Assembly (NCBI GenBank): GCA_011033025.1
Contig: WFMF01000093.1
Span: 1 to 64,000, forward strand
DNA length: 64,000 nucleotides
Direction: 5' to 3'
Source of the DNA: Beroe forskalii
Taxonomy: Eukaryota; Ctenophora; Nuda; Beroida; Beroidae
The notes below the pieces were generated by a model. That model saw only the letters and a program-made list of their open reading frames with translations. It searched no databases and was not told the DNA's origin. Both the position numbers and the translations under genes were made by a program. Positions 12,251-23,700 of the stretch are shown piece by piece. Numbering within the stretch: position 1 is the stretch's first letter; every line of letters begins with the position of its first letter.

Positions 12251-12882
12251 AAGGTCGAGGTATCCAATTTGGAAAGACATCTCAAATTCACAATGAAATC
12301 CATATGTTATAACAAGTGTTAAAAATGTAATCGTATCATCATTTTCTCGCGGGCTGCGGCCCAGAATATCATTATCAACATAAAAAAGAAATAAATCAAG
12401 GAAGGTTCATGTTTTACTTATTTTAAACGTTCATGTTTGGGAGCTATGAACGAACATCCAGTGCACAGACTGAATTAAAAAGGTCTCTTGAACGTAGTTT
12501 TATCAATTTAATTTTCACTCCCAGCATGATACACTTTCAGCATAATATACTTCTAGTAAATACATTTTAGCACAAATTTATCTTGATAAAAGCAATTTTC
12601 CATGGTGGCACTATGTACGACTATTAACGCCACTTACAGGTACTTTTTTGCGGCGCGTGACAACAGGCTATTACACGCCGCAAAAACTAAAAGTACCTAT
12701 GCGCAGCGTATTCTATTAGAATTTATATTTAGCCCCGTTTGAAAAGGCCTAGGCAGTTTCAAGACTTCCAGTTTCTATCATCATCACGACATCATTACAT
12801 TTATCAATTTGAGTTATACTTTGACATTTAACAAGAAATTAAAACATTGTAAGCATTTCAACGATGACACTGACAGCAGTTC
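12251..12882. other. spacer with a small palindrome at 12637-12703
   Basis: Inside AT-rich spacer, AGGTACTTTTTTGCGGCG at 12637 and CGCCGCAAAAACTAAAAGTA near 12680 form an inverted repeat around about 20 bp, a possible short MITE remnant. The sequence on either side shows no exon. Confidence 0.5.
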
Positions 12883-13021
12883 TTAAACTGGGGAATGGGG
12901 ATGTTCATATGTAATTGTGAGCGCTCGAAGTTCAGTATTGTCAGCAGTGAGCAACTGGGCAGAGAACTGCAGTGCTTCTTTAGTTGGACGTCTGTATCCT
13001 ATGGTGGCGTGGTTCTCACGT
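12883..13021 (-). CDS. possible terminal exon, unknown gene
   Basis: On the minus strand a good acceptor (TTTCGTTTCAG) opens a 45-codon frame (starting RENHATIGYRRP, ending TYEHPHSPV) closed by TAA at 12885-12883. Composition and the pyrimidine tract suggest a real last exon. No upstream exon could be tied to it: the next gene upstream on this strand (YLPM1-like) has its own stop at 14694. It might be an alternative 3' exon of that gene or the end of an unrecognised one. Confidence 0.4.
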
Positions 13022-13091
13022 CTGAAACGAAATCAAAGTTATTATGAGTTCTTCCAGAATGAACTAATTACGAATGTACTATAATTATAAT

Positions 13092-13365
13092 TCCCAAAAC
13101 CAAAAAGGATTTGGTTGTGATGGTCCGCGGCGGTTTTAAGGCGTTCTTTACTGTAAAACCCATGATATGAGAAAGAACGCGACGGTTAAAACTGCTGCAA
13201 CGTCACTTATAAAATATACAGCATTCACGTAACTTTAATGCATCAAAAAAGTGCCGTTGCGGCAGTTCTAACCGTCGCGTTCTTTCTCATATCATGGGTT
13301 TTACAGTAAAGAACGCCTTAAAACCGCCGCGGACCATCACAACCAAATCCTTTTTGGTTTTGGGA
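13092..13365. mobile_element. foldback element with about 115-bp near-perfect arms
   Basis: The arms 13092-13205 and 13252-13365 are inverted copies. Each begins or ends with TCCCAAAACCAAAAAGGATT and includes GGTCCGCGGCGGTTTTAAGG and AACCCATGATATGAGAAAGA. The spacer is about 45 bp. No protein is encoded. The arms are almost identical, so the element is young or kept by conversion. Confidence 0.85.
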
Positions 13366-13379
13366 AAAACTATCACCCT

Positions 13380-14205
13380 TTTTCTGTGCCGAGATATTGA
13401 AATTTGGCGTCAAATCACGCGTAAAAATTCGCGTTACCTAGCATCACTGATGACGTCACAATTACGTCATAGAATTAGATAAGCTATCTGAGACCCATTC
13501 ATTTACACAGTTGGGACTATGACCGACAACATATCCAAAGATGAAGTTCTGGGGTGGTCCCGTTCTCTCTCCACTAGCTTCACAAGTTTTGCCAGTTTTT
13601 TGAATTTTTGTCCTGTCAAAGTGCTTCGAACAATCGCAAATATCTCAATGATGCCGTAGAGCCCGGAACTTTTTGACCACATCTTTGGAAAGTAAATCAA
13701 ATTTCCTTTCTGCGCTAACAGGAGCATTTTTTTTCTATCTCGAAAGCTTCATACCGAAAAATTGCGTTGAAAAACGCCTATTTTTGGGAAAATCGACATT
13801 TGAAGTTCTTAGTTTTGTGACGTCATTATGACGTCATAATCATGACGTAAAAAAGTTTTTAAGGTCACTATCTGCAAGTTCTATCTTTCTACTTTCCAAC
13901 GCTGGGTCGATGAGCTCTATATCTTTTATGGTTCCCGAGATATCGCCGTTTAAATAGGGTATACTTCTTTCATCAAAAAGTCTCTCGATATGTATATCTC
14001 TATGTCTATATGTATATATGTATATATGGTCGTAACCCAATTTAACAAGAACACCCTCGATTTTGGCAATATTCAAGTTGTAATAACTCAGCCATTATTC
14101 ATCCGATTGACCTGAAATTTTGACAGTTGCACCTTTGACCTCTAAACATGCGATGTTCAAATTTTAGTGCGATTTCGGCAACGGGAACTTGCTCAAATTC
14201 CAACG
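13380..14205. repeat. interspersed repeat rich in TGACGTCA
   Basis: Three perfect or near-perfect CRE octamers occur near 13451 and 13818-13842, embedded in sequence with ATATCTCGATG-like and CCGTTTAAATAGG-like phrases. The same vocabulary recurs at 43700-45940. Judged a dispersed, non-coding repeat family rather than a promoter. Confidence 0.5.
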
Positions 14206-14230
14206 TGAAATATGGCGAATCCATGGAAAC

Positions 14231-14537
14231 ATATAGTTGGGGGCTGGCAAGCAAAGTTACATAAACTCACTCCCGATGCAGGCTCGTGTACTGTTAGAAT
14301 AGCCGTCCAATGCTCGCCCTCGGACCCTTCGGGTCTCAGGCTCGCGCTCGGGCCTTCGGCCCTCGCACTGTTAGGTCCGCCGTCCAATGCTCGCCCTCGG
14401 ACCCTTCGGGTCCTCAGGCTCGCAGCTCAGGCCTTCGGCCCTCGCACTGTTCGGACCGCCGTCCAATGCTCGCCCTCGGGCCCTTCGGGCCCTCGGGCTC
14501 GCAAACCGCCGCGGGGGGCTTGCCAGCCCCCTGATAA
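14231..14537. mobile_element. GC-rich element with terminal inverted GGGGGCTGGCAAGC
   Basis: The left end GGGGGCTGGCAAGC (14237) and the right end GCTTGCCAGCCCCC (14518) are inverted. The interior has three 76-80 bp tandem units starting at 14305, 14381 and 14461, each with hairpins built on CCCTTCGGG and GGCCTTCGGCC. GC content is far above the neighbourhood. It is a non-coding DNA element inserted downstream of the YLPM1-like gene. Confidence 0.7.
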
Positions 14538-14693
14538 CACAGTAAGTCCTAGAATATTCTGCCTTTTCCGAACACAAGGAAATGTTTTCCTTGGGTAAGG
14601 AAAAAGGTGATCTGTAGACTATGCAGTAACTATGCACCCAATTAAAGAGCCCCACCGGTTTTCCTCGTACTTCTACCTGTGAGACTGACCGTG

Positions 14694-17239
14694 TTAAGAC
14701 TTTGGATTGTCTCGTGTAGCTGAGTACAGCTCTGGCAGCTCCTGACTCCATCCTCCCCCGATGTGGAACCCAATCTTCTGCCGTTTAAGGGCGGTCTGTC
14801 GGTCCTCCAGATCAGCCCAGTGGACCTGGCAGGGCGGAAGTTATCATTATATCGGCAGCGAATATAGCGAGTAATTGACAACTATTATATCGACCTAATA
14901 CTTGTAAAATTCCAAATGGCTTTCTCGTAGAACAGTTTGAGCTATAGCTTACGGTGGCAGTTTGGACTACAAGAGGTACAAGAGGTAGGTAGGTGCAGTT
15001 TGTGCGTCTTTTGAGTGAGCGGCGTACAGAAATATAAATAACAAGTACCTAGGTATGACTTTACTAACGTGTTTCTTCCCGTCGCTCCTGTTTGTACGTT
15101 TGTCAATCTGTTTGATGAGGTCCATAACGTCCGGACTAGCACTTCGGCCTCTCCTGCTCTTCAATCCGTCCAACTGATCTGAAATATGAGCGTCGAGTTG
15201 GAATGGGGAAAAGATATCGGGAGATTGGACGATATTTTTTCATTCCCAATATTTAATTCCTGTACGAATGTGATCTTTAGGAGGATCACATTCGTAACTG
15301 ATGAAGATCTCTTCTATTCTCATCCAAATCTTATTCAGGGCAACGCAGTTCATGGAAACTTCTGCTACAATATTATGGAGGTGCTCCGAAAATACTGTAG
15401 TTGAGGCATTTGGTTGTCAATCTTGAAGTTGTTCATGATCCAGAACCGGATGTTATAATTCAATTTGTGACGCAGTGTACCTGCAACTCCAATCCCAGAA
15501 GCAAGGGAAATGATAATGCGATGATCGTATTACATTTTGCGTGTGTTTATAATAAGCCCAGCTCCATCAATATATTGATCCGCACACACATTTTAATAAA
15601 ACTCACTGAGAGACTTCTCGTCATGTTCCCCCTGAGTCTCCTATCTACACTGCTTAACAGGACTGATCTGAAAACAACTAAGAGTTAGCAATCCGGGTGC
15701 ATCCGACGTGATGAGATATTGTGAGGCCACGCTCTCGGCCCTGCTATCTTTCAATCCGATTTATAGCTTGTAAAACTAACACTGGTGTCGCGATCTCGAG
15801 GAACGATAGTCATTATGAAATTTCCGAGTCGCGCGGCACCATTAACCTTCATGTACGCTGATGAATACATACCGACATATATCAGTATCACGTAAGTATA
15901 AAAATATAGTGATCATGTGGAAATTTCGGGGGTGTTCCAGAACTCGCTCCGAGTTGATTTCACGCACAGCAAAACCTCTCACAGGAGGTCTAACTCATCG
16001 ACCGATGAAGGAATTCATAAAGACCGTAGACTTGCATGTTACATTGCGCGCAATTTACTTTTCATAGAATTTCTGACGAAATTTGCGCTTTTTTATCGAT
16101 CAATTCATGTACAAACACAAAGTTTATTAACTCACAACGGAAGGTTTTGAGGTGGATGGTTGTGCTGGAGTTTCGCTGTCTGAGTCACTGTCCCCCATCT
16201 CCACCTAAGAAACAGTAGTGTCATTTGGGTGGGAGGTTTAGAGTAGGCGTACGAAGAAAATATGTGGGAAAGGTGGAAATAAGAGGTGGAAATGGAAAAT
16301 GGACAGGGAAGGTGGAAATGAAAGAGGCAGAAATAAAATGGGTAGGGGCGGAAATAAAAGGGGTGTTCATGAGGTACGACTAGCTGGTTAGAATACACAT
16401 GTGTAGTAAGCAAATGTACCTCTTCGATCTCGTTGCCCTGTATGACACCTCTCAGATCCAGCTTAATGTAGTTTGGAGGGGATTCTTCCCAGGTGCTGCG
16501 TATCTGAACATATAATATGGCTTGATATGGGACTTGAAATCTGGTCAGATGTGGAGGAAGGTCAAGGAGTCAAGACTAAGGTTGAAACAAACTTAAGGTT
16601 TGCTTTAACAAAAAGTGATTTATCTGAATGATGAAGAATGAGGAAAAGACCATTCTTTCAACCAGTTCTTTGGTTTAACAAACCTCAGTGATTTCCTGCA
16701 AGGATCGTTTGTGCATGCTACTTGCAGCGCAGTGATCTGGGAAGCTGTTTATCTCTGCTATGTAGACTTGGAATCCAGCCAACTTGGCAGCACTCCAAAT
16801 CCCAGAATAGTGGTCTGTCTGCGAATTCACCGCATCTGAGGGAGGGTCATTTATGGCACAATTTAAATCCATTTTAGTTCAGAAATTGGCCACAGACTCA
16901 CCTAGCTAGGATGATAACTTTGAACTCACCTACCTATGATGCAGAATTTGAACCACCCATCTAAATAATGGCTTTGAACCACTTACAACCCATCTAAATA
17001 ATGGCTTTGAACCACCCACCTATAATGATGAACTTGAACCACCTACCCATTATGATGAATTTGAACCACCCACCTATTATGATGAACTTGAACCACCAAT
17101 ACCTATGATAATGGCTTTGAACCACCCATCTATTATGATGAACTTGAACCACCCATCTGAGAGTGTCCTTTGGAAGGCTTTCACCATGCTGGTCCGATAG
17201 CTCTCCTCCAACTCTGCCTCGTATTCGTACTCGTTTACC
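14694..17239 (-). CDS. YLPM1: YLPM1-like protein, C-terminal exons (5' part not found)
   Basis: YLPM1 (ZAP3) is a nuclear PP1-binding protein with a C-terminal nucleoside-kinase-like domain. Minus-strand exons: about 17239 or 17220-17103, 16835-16684, 16503-16420, 16204-16136, 15173-15069, 14825-14694; phases agree. Diagnostic stretches in order: EESYRTSMVKAFQRTL, DGWFKFIIID, IWSAAKLAGFQVYIAE, NYIKLDLRGVIQGNEIEEVE, LDGLKSRRGR, VHWADLEDR with KRQKIGFHIG. These match the vertebrate C-terminus block by block, though the protein stops earlier. Oddities: the first exon has an apparent one-base excess near 17220, or its acceptor lies a few bases inside; its 3' end is copied into the following intron; one donor (CAC|GTTAGT) is weak. 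The N-terminal and P-loop exons should lie upstream but were not recognised before 18280. Confidence 0.8.
15176..16135. other. YLPM1-like intron with a CG-containing dispersed repeat
   Basis: This 960-bp intron shows no certain exon. At 15725-15765 a minus-strand string resembles the start of the next exon (CGGATTGAA followed by GCAGG and GGCCGA), possibly an old exon duplicate. At 16040-16075 TGCGCGC and TTACTTTTCATAGAATT recur in the element near 17955-17990. Confidence 0.4.
16908..17160. repeat. minisatellite grown from a YLPM1 exon end
   Basis: About eight units of 27-30 bp based on CATTATGATGAACTTGAACC. The first units are the coding sequence for DGWFKFIIID at the end of the exon; later ones lie in the intron. 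On the minus strand each unit ends in ATCATAATAG or ATCATAG followed by A/G-TGGG, so several units carry a possible G|GT donor. The phase-correct donor lies at 17103|17102, after one extra unit. Confidence 0.8.
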
Positions 17240-17240
17240 T

Positions 17241-17480
17241 GCGAGGGAGGAGGGGGTGAGGGGAGGAGGAGGGGTGAGGGGAGAGAGGAAGGGTGAGGGG
17301 AGGAGGGGTGAGGGGATAGAGGAGGTGTGAGGGGAGGGGTGAGGGAGGAGAAAAGGGTGAGGGAGGGAGGAGGAGGGTGAGGGGAGGGGTAAATGGTAGG
17401 TGAGGGAGGGAAATGGTAAGGGAGGAGGGGGTGAGGGGAGGGAGAAACGGTGAGGTTAGGAGGAGGGGTGAGGGGAGGAA
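17241..17480. repeat. purine-rich low-complexity tract (GAGGGGTGAGGGG)
   Basis: Irregular GAGG/GTGAGG repeats on the plus strand form a long polypyrimidine tract on the minus strand, directly 5' of the first visible YLPM1 exon. Frames inside it are compositional only. Confidence 0.85.
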
Positions 17481-18279
17481 AGTAAAGTGAATTCCCAATG
17501 TTTGTGGTAGTTTGCCCACAGCTTACTGATTTGTCGAGCCATGATGGAAGATGGCTTGTGGGTAAACTTGTGATACGCTGATCTGCCTACACTAATAGTC
17601 ATTGCCCAAACTCCACCTTCTGGGAGTTGTGACAATGATTTACTTTTTAAATGATGATTTGATATTAAGTTAGAGATAGTAGGTCCAGTCCCCGGTAAAT
17701 ATTTCGCAAAAATACTTTTTAAAGTATACTTTACTTATTAAACATACTTAAAAGAAACCGGAAAAATCCTGTGAACGCAATCAGATGAATTGTTAGTCTA
17801 GATTTGATCCCTCAATGACTCAATATAACCACAGGGGACACCGAGCCACACCATTTCTCATCCAGTTTCAGGTTAAGGGGAGTGTAACCCATATGTGTAA
17901 TGTGTACATGCATCGTTCGATGAGGGGATTGATAATTGATATAGACGCGCATTTTACAGTGCGCGCATTTTACTTTTCATAGAATTGCTGTCAAAATTAA
18001 AGTTTTTTCACGCGTTTTATCGATCGATCTGTGTGCACACATATGGGTAACTCCAAGTAATGGTTGGAAATTCAAAATTCAAATCATTTCCAATATGAAT
18101 ATACGCCTGACAATTTATTTGTCAGCGCTATCATTGACAGGGGCGGGGGAGGAATGAATGATATGAAAAGGAAAAATACGAATAGCGCGTAAATTAATTT
18201 CATGGGGGATATTTTTTGTTTTTATGCTCCGTAGAGGTAGCACACCTACTGTTTTATTGTTATTTACTGTAAAACAGAT
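17481..18279. other. spacer with a terminal-inverted element at 17888-18045
   Basis: ACCCATATGTGT (17888) and ACACATATGGGT (18038) are inverted ends of an about 160-bp element. Its interior shares GTGCGCGCATTTTACTTTTC with a second copy near 16050. No exon was seen in this stretch. Confidence 0.5.
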
Positions 18280-19557
18280 AATACCCCTTGTCTGCACACG
18301 TCCACCACTCCAAATCCCCTTGTCTGCACATCACGTCCACCACTCCAAATACCCCTTGTCTGCATAATGTCCACCACTCCAAATACTCCCCTTGTCTGCA
18401 CACGTCCACCACTCCAAATACCCCTTGTCTGCACACGTCCACCACTCCAAATACCTCTTGTCTGCACACGTCCACCACTCCAAATACCCCTTGTCTGCAC
18501 ACGTCCACCACTCCAAATACCCCTTGTCTGCACACGTCCACCACTCCAAATACCCCCTTGTCTGCACACGTCCACCACCCAATACCCCCTTGTCTGCACA
18601 CGTCCACCACCCAAATACCCCCTTGTCTGCACACGTCCACCACTCCAAATACCCCTTGTCTGCACACGTCCACCACTCCAAATACCCCCTTGTCTGCACA
18701 TCCACCACCCAAATACCCTTGTCTGCACACGTCCACCACTCCAAATACCCCTTGTCTGCACACGTCCACCACTCCAAATACCCCTTGTCTGCACACGTCC
18801 ACCACTCCAAATACCCCCTTGTCTGCACCACCACCAAATAAAATACCCCCTTGTCTGCACACGTCCACCACTCCAAATACCCCCTTGTCTGCACTCATCC
18901 ACCACTCCAAATACCCCCTTGTCTGCACACGTCCACCACTCCAAATACCCCCTTGTCTGCACACGTCCACCACTCCAAATACCCCCCTTGTCTGCACACG
19001 TCCACCACTCCAAATACCCCTTGTCTGCACACGTCCACCACTCAAATACCCCCCTTGTCCACCCACCACCAAATACCCCTTGTCTGCACACGTCCACCAC
19101 CCACAAATACCCCTTGTCTGCACACCACCACTCCAAATACCCCCTTGTCTGCACACGTCCACCACTCCAAATACCCCCTTGTCTGCACACGTCCACCACT
19201 CCAAATACCCCTTGTCTGCACACGTCCACCACTCCAAATACCCCCTTGTCTGCACACGTCCACCACTCCAAATACCCCTTGTCTGCACACGTCCACCACT
19301 CCAAATACCCCTTGTCTGCACACGTCCACCACTCCAAATACCCCTTGTCTGCACACGTCCACCACTCCAAATACCCCCTTGTCTGCACACGTCCACCACT
19401 CCAAATACCCCTTGTCTGCACACGTCCACCACTCCAAATACCCCCTTGTCTGCACACGTCCACCACTCCAAATACCCCCTTGTCTGCACACATCCACCAC
19501 TCCAAATACCCCCTTGTCTGCACACGTCCACCACTCCAAATACCCCCCTTGTCTGCA
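18280..19557. repeat. 34-bp minisatellite array B, about 38 copies
   Basis: The same unit and orientation as array A (11031-11896), with C-runs of 4-6 and more decayed units near 18820-18840 and 19040-19130 (for example CACCACCAAATA without CTCC). Frames of more than 400 codons on either strand arise from the stop-free unit. The flanks differ from those of array A. Confidence 0.97.
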
Positions 19558-20235
19558 GTGTACGGGCTTATGGGAATTTTTGATGATTGTAGGAATGGGA
19601 AGACTGACAATTTTCGGTGGTTTTAGGGACGGGATGAGCCAACAATGTTCGATTGTTTTGGGGATGAGAAGAGCCAGCAATGTACAATATTCAAGCAATT
19701 TTTGATGATTGTAGGAATGGGAAAACTGGCAAATGGCAATGTTCGATTGTTTTTGGGATGAAAAAACAGGCAATATTCAGTGGAGGTAGGGACGGGGAAA
19801 GCTGGCAATGTTCGGTGGTTGTAGGTACGGGAAGAGTCAGCAATTTTCGATTGCTTTGGGGATGGGAAAAGACGGAAATGCTCGATTGTTGAAGGTTGCT
19901 GGGACGGGAAGGGCGGGTGTAGGGCATTTCGTCTCAGGACACTTCATCTCCCTGTCCTGACCCTATTCATAACCCTAACCGTACAATTACTCTTATCCAT
20001 ACCCAAATTCTGCAACCCTAACGCAGACCCTTAACTTTGCGTAGAGTTGACGTAGGTATTGCGAGATAGAGTGTCGTGAGATGAAATGTCCGTTCCCCGG
20101 TGAGGGCCATTAATTTTCGTTGGTTTTTGGGACTGGAAGAGCTGATAATGTTCGATGGTTTTTGGAATGGGAAGGGCCGGCAGTGTTTAGTGTTTTTTTC
20201 GACAGAGAACCATCAATGATCGATGGTTTAAAAAA
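19558..20235. repeat. 36-40 bp minisatellite with an inserted MITE
   Basis: Degenerate units of the form TGTAGGAATGGGAAAACTGG plus CAATGTTCGATTGTTTT run from 19580 to 19915 and resume at 20100-20230. Between them, 19922-20095 has inverted ends (CATTTCGTCTCAGGACACTT and GTGTCGTGAGATGAAATG) and interrupts the array, so it is a later insertion. Inverted relatives of the units form the array at 57400-57745. Confidence 0.75.
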
Positions 20236-20755
20236 GTATGACTGCACCATTGACCATATCACATAACTATCACCGATAAACAATTACCTATCAGGGAGAG
20301 TCAAAACAAAACTGATAGGTAAAGGTATGTGATCGTGTCTTTATTAATGAGTGTATGATAGAATACATATCCAGGGAGAAATGCTAGTGTTACTGCTGCA
20401 ACAAGATATATGAGAAATATAACCCTATCACTTCGGTCGGCAGCAGCCAATCAGATATCATTATCTGTTAATTTCAAGCCTATCAACCAATGAAAAGGAC
20501 AAAGGCGACTTTGTAATGCTGAAAAGAAGAAGCTGAGCAGTGAGCCATGAGCCTATAACAGTTTTTATCGTCCGCGCATTCGCGTATTGAATTCAGTAAC
20601 GCCGCGCTTCTCGCTAAAGAGGATGAGTTTCGATAATTGGTTGATAATGGTTTGAAGAGTGATGGAACGCGCGAATTTCTATCAATTCCGGAAGTAGGAA
20701 GTAAATACGCTGCTACTAACTTTCTGCGCCTACTATAATATATTCATGATTTCAG
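20236..20755. other. flank of mitofusin copy 1
   Basis: No exon was found. The last part contains GCTGCTACTAACTTTCTGCG just before the point where mitofusin sequence begins (about 20732). The same string stands at 58078-58098, just before the inverted exon 1 block begins, so it marks a shared breakpoint sequence. Confidence 0.6.
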
Positions 20756-22121
20756 GTTTGGTTTTGCTAAGCGGCAAATCAATGAGATCTTTGAGAAATT
20801 CAAAGTTTTCCTTGAGGAACTAGATAGTTTCATTGGTAAGTGTATAATTTACATACTTTGTCACTGTCAATTGCCAGGTTTCACAACACTTTAATGTATA
20901 TAATTTCACAGTAAATCCTTTCTCATCAAATTGTTAATAATATTTTCACTTCATTAATATAAAGTTAGTGTAGTTGATATAGGTGGTTCTATATATATTA
21001 TTTCAATATGCTATAGAAATTGAAAATTGAATTGAAAAACCTAATGGTAGCTGGTGTTCTCTTATATGGGGAACAACAAAAACCCAAGAATCGACCTCAG
21101 ATACCTCCCCCCACCTGTTCCCCTTAAATATAATACATTCTATTTGACATTTCACTCCGCTGGATTACTTCCAAAGTTCCAATTGGGTAGGGAATCTGTG
21201 CAGGAAACTATGAAACCTGCAGTTCTGACATAACAATCATTACTCAGGTCAGTCCTACATCAAGACCAGTGAGGACCTGAAGGGAGAACACAACGACACT
21301 CAGAACATGTTGAGACAGATCGTCAGCATTGTGGAGATCATTGACAGGGATCACATGAAGGTAGGGAGATTAGAGTCTCGTGGAGCTTCTGAGGGCAGAG
21401 AAACTGAAAAAAGTTTCTGTGCAATCAAATGTGACTCTTTTGCCACAAATATATTCTGTTTATGGAAACTACTCACGAATATTTATTTTCACCTTGCTCC
21501 TCCTTTATGTTACAGTGAAGATTAATGTGTGCGCCACTATACAGTAGGTTTAAAGGAGTGGATATCAGCCCACAGGAGGTTGAGTTATTCAATAATTACA
21601 TGATTACATGCTTTGATATTTGAATCAAAGTCATCTTAAGTACATTTTAATCAATTAGAATCTAAAATCCATTTGGTGTTAAAATGCAAGTGCTTCTCAC
21701 TAAATTCTTTACTCTGTGTGCATGCCATCTTATACACGCAATACGACTATTGTGTTACATACACAAGGCAACTACTGACTTCTGCATTACTGATATCTGA
21801 GCATGACGAAATAACGGAAATAATAGTTAACAATTGCACCAGAGTACACAGCTGTAGAAGTATTAAAAAATTTCGAAATATCAATTGTCCTTTTCTTTCC
21901 CAAACTTCATTTCATCTTCACTCCACCTTATCACCCTCCAGGTTGCATTTTTCGGTCGTACCAGCAACGGTAAGAGCACCGTAATCAACTCCATGTTGAG
22001 AGACCAGATCCTGCCCTCTGGCATCGGACACACTACCAACTGCTTTCTCTCCATAACTGGGGTGGACGTGCAGGAGCCGTACCTCCTCAGACCTGACTCT
22101 CCGGACAAGAAGAACGCTCAG

Positions 22122-22640
22122 GTGGGACAATTAGTGGTAGAGTGGTAGGAAGTGGGGGGACAATTAGTGATGGAGTGGTAGGAAGTGGGGGGACAATTAG
22201 TGACGGAGAGGTAGGAAGTGGGGGGAACAATTAGTGGTGGAGTGATAGGAAGTGGTGGGACAATTAGTGGTAGAGTGGTAGGAAGTGGTGGGACAATTAG
22301 TGGTGGAGTGGTAGGAAGTGGGGGGACAATTAGTGGTAGAGTGGTAGGAAGTGGTGGGACAATTAGTGGTAGAGTGGTAGGGAGTGGGGGGTACAATTAG
22401 TGATGGAGTGGTAGGAAGTGGGGGACAATTAGTGGTGGAGTGGTAGGAAGTGGGGGACAATTAGTGGTAGAGTGGTAGGAAGTGGTGGGACAATTAGTGG
22501 TGGAGTGGTAGGAAGTGGGGGGACAATTAGTGGTAGAGTGGTAGGAAGTGGTGGGACAATTAGTGGTAGAGTGGTAGGGAGTGGGGGTACAATTAGTGAT
22601 GGAGTGGTAGGAAGTGGGGTGGAAGGGAAAATTAGTGACG
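22122..22640. repeat. 33-bp minisatellite filling mitofusin intron 4 (copy 1)
   Basis: Units of about 31-33 bp based on ACAATTAGTGGTGGAGTGGT plus AGGAAGTGGGG begin at the donor itself and continue for about 15 copies. The intron is framed by a direct repeat: exon 4 ends in AAGAAGAACGCTCAG and the intron 3' end reads AAGAAGAACGCTCAG before exon 5. Confidence 0.9.
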
Positions 22641-23352
22641 TATTTCGGCCTCGGGTAGATTTCTGATTTCACTCGAAATAAGTGAAGCTGATTATTTTCT
22701 TGCGAATATTATCTCAACTCAAGAAGAACGCTCAGACGATAAAAAGGCTGTCTCACTCTTTGAGCAAGGAGTGCTTGGACCCCAACGCTATTGTGAGGCT
22801 CTACTGGCCCAAGACGAAGTGTGCGCTTATCAGAGATGAGGTGGTCCTAGTGGATAGGTGGGTTTGCTAGTGATATCCTATAACTGGTATATCAAAGTAG
22901 TATAGACAGAACATCAATTTCTTATTAATTTAATCCAAATTACAACAACTCTCTGATAGCCCAGATATCGACATGTCTTCTCACTCTCTCAAACTCCCTC
23001 CCCTCTTTCTTGCACCCCGTAATTCTCGCACCCCCTTATCCGTTAATTAACTCTCTCGCCTTCCTTCACACCCTAAAAGTAGACAGAACATCTCATTAAT
23101 CCACTAACTGTCCTACAGTCCGGGTATTGACATGTCACCAGATGTAGACGGTTGGATTGACACGCATTGCCAAGACGCAGATGTGTTCGTCCTAGTCGCC
23201 AACTCGGAGAGCACTCTGATGCATTCTGAGAGTTGGAAGAAGTGTTGTGTGATTTGAGATATTACATTCTAGCTATCAAAAATATTGTGAACGTTGTCCT
23301 TACATCAGTTAACTGTAATTACACCAGGTAACTGTAACAGTGTAACTGATCA

Positions 23353-23472
23353 ATTAATCAAAGAATAAGTTAATTAATCAGTCAATTAATCAGTCAATTA
23401 ATCAGTTAATTAATCAGTTAATTAATCAGTTAATTAATCAGTTAATTAATCAGTTAATTAATCAGTTAATTG
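23353..23472. repeat. 12-bp repeat (GTTAATTAATCA), about 9 copies
   Basis: Located in mitofusin copy 1 intron 6, close to the acceptor of exon 7. The homologous intron of copy 2 has the same repeat expanded to about 48 copies and then split by a 13-kb insertion. Confidence 0.95.
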
Positions 23473-23580
23473 TGTTCCCCAGGAGAAGAATTTCTTCCGG
23501 AGAGTGAACGCTAAGCTTTCTCAGCCCAACATCTTCATTCTGAACAATAGATGGGACTGTAGTGCTGGCGAGGATGTCCT

Positions 23581-23700
23581 ACATAAGGAGGAGGCGAGTA
23601 GTTTATTACTTTACATAAGGAGGAGGCGAGTATTTTATTACTTTACATAAGGAGGAGGCGAGTAGTTTATAACTTAACTTAAGGAGGAGGCGAGTTATGA
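23581..23700. repeat. donor-containing 32-bp repeat, mitofusin intron 7 (copy 1)
   Basis: Exon 7 ends ACATAAGGAGGAG|GCGAGT. This junction is repeated at about 32-bp steps (four junctions in all), so several identical GC-type donors follow the real one. Joining GAG|GCGAGT to the exon 8 acceptor gives the conserved [11 protein letters not shown], which supports a GC-AG intron. Confidence 0.85.

Noticed and set aside
14193-14751. Ala/Arg/Ser/Pro-rich frames on both strands
   Set aside because: Translation of the GC-rich CCCTTCGGG hairpin repeat.
18260-19610. Open frames of more than 400 codons on both strands
   Set aside because: They arise because the 34-bp unit has no stop in any frame; both strands are open at once and no domain or codon bias is seen.
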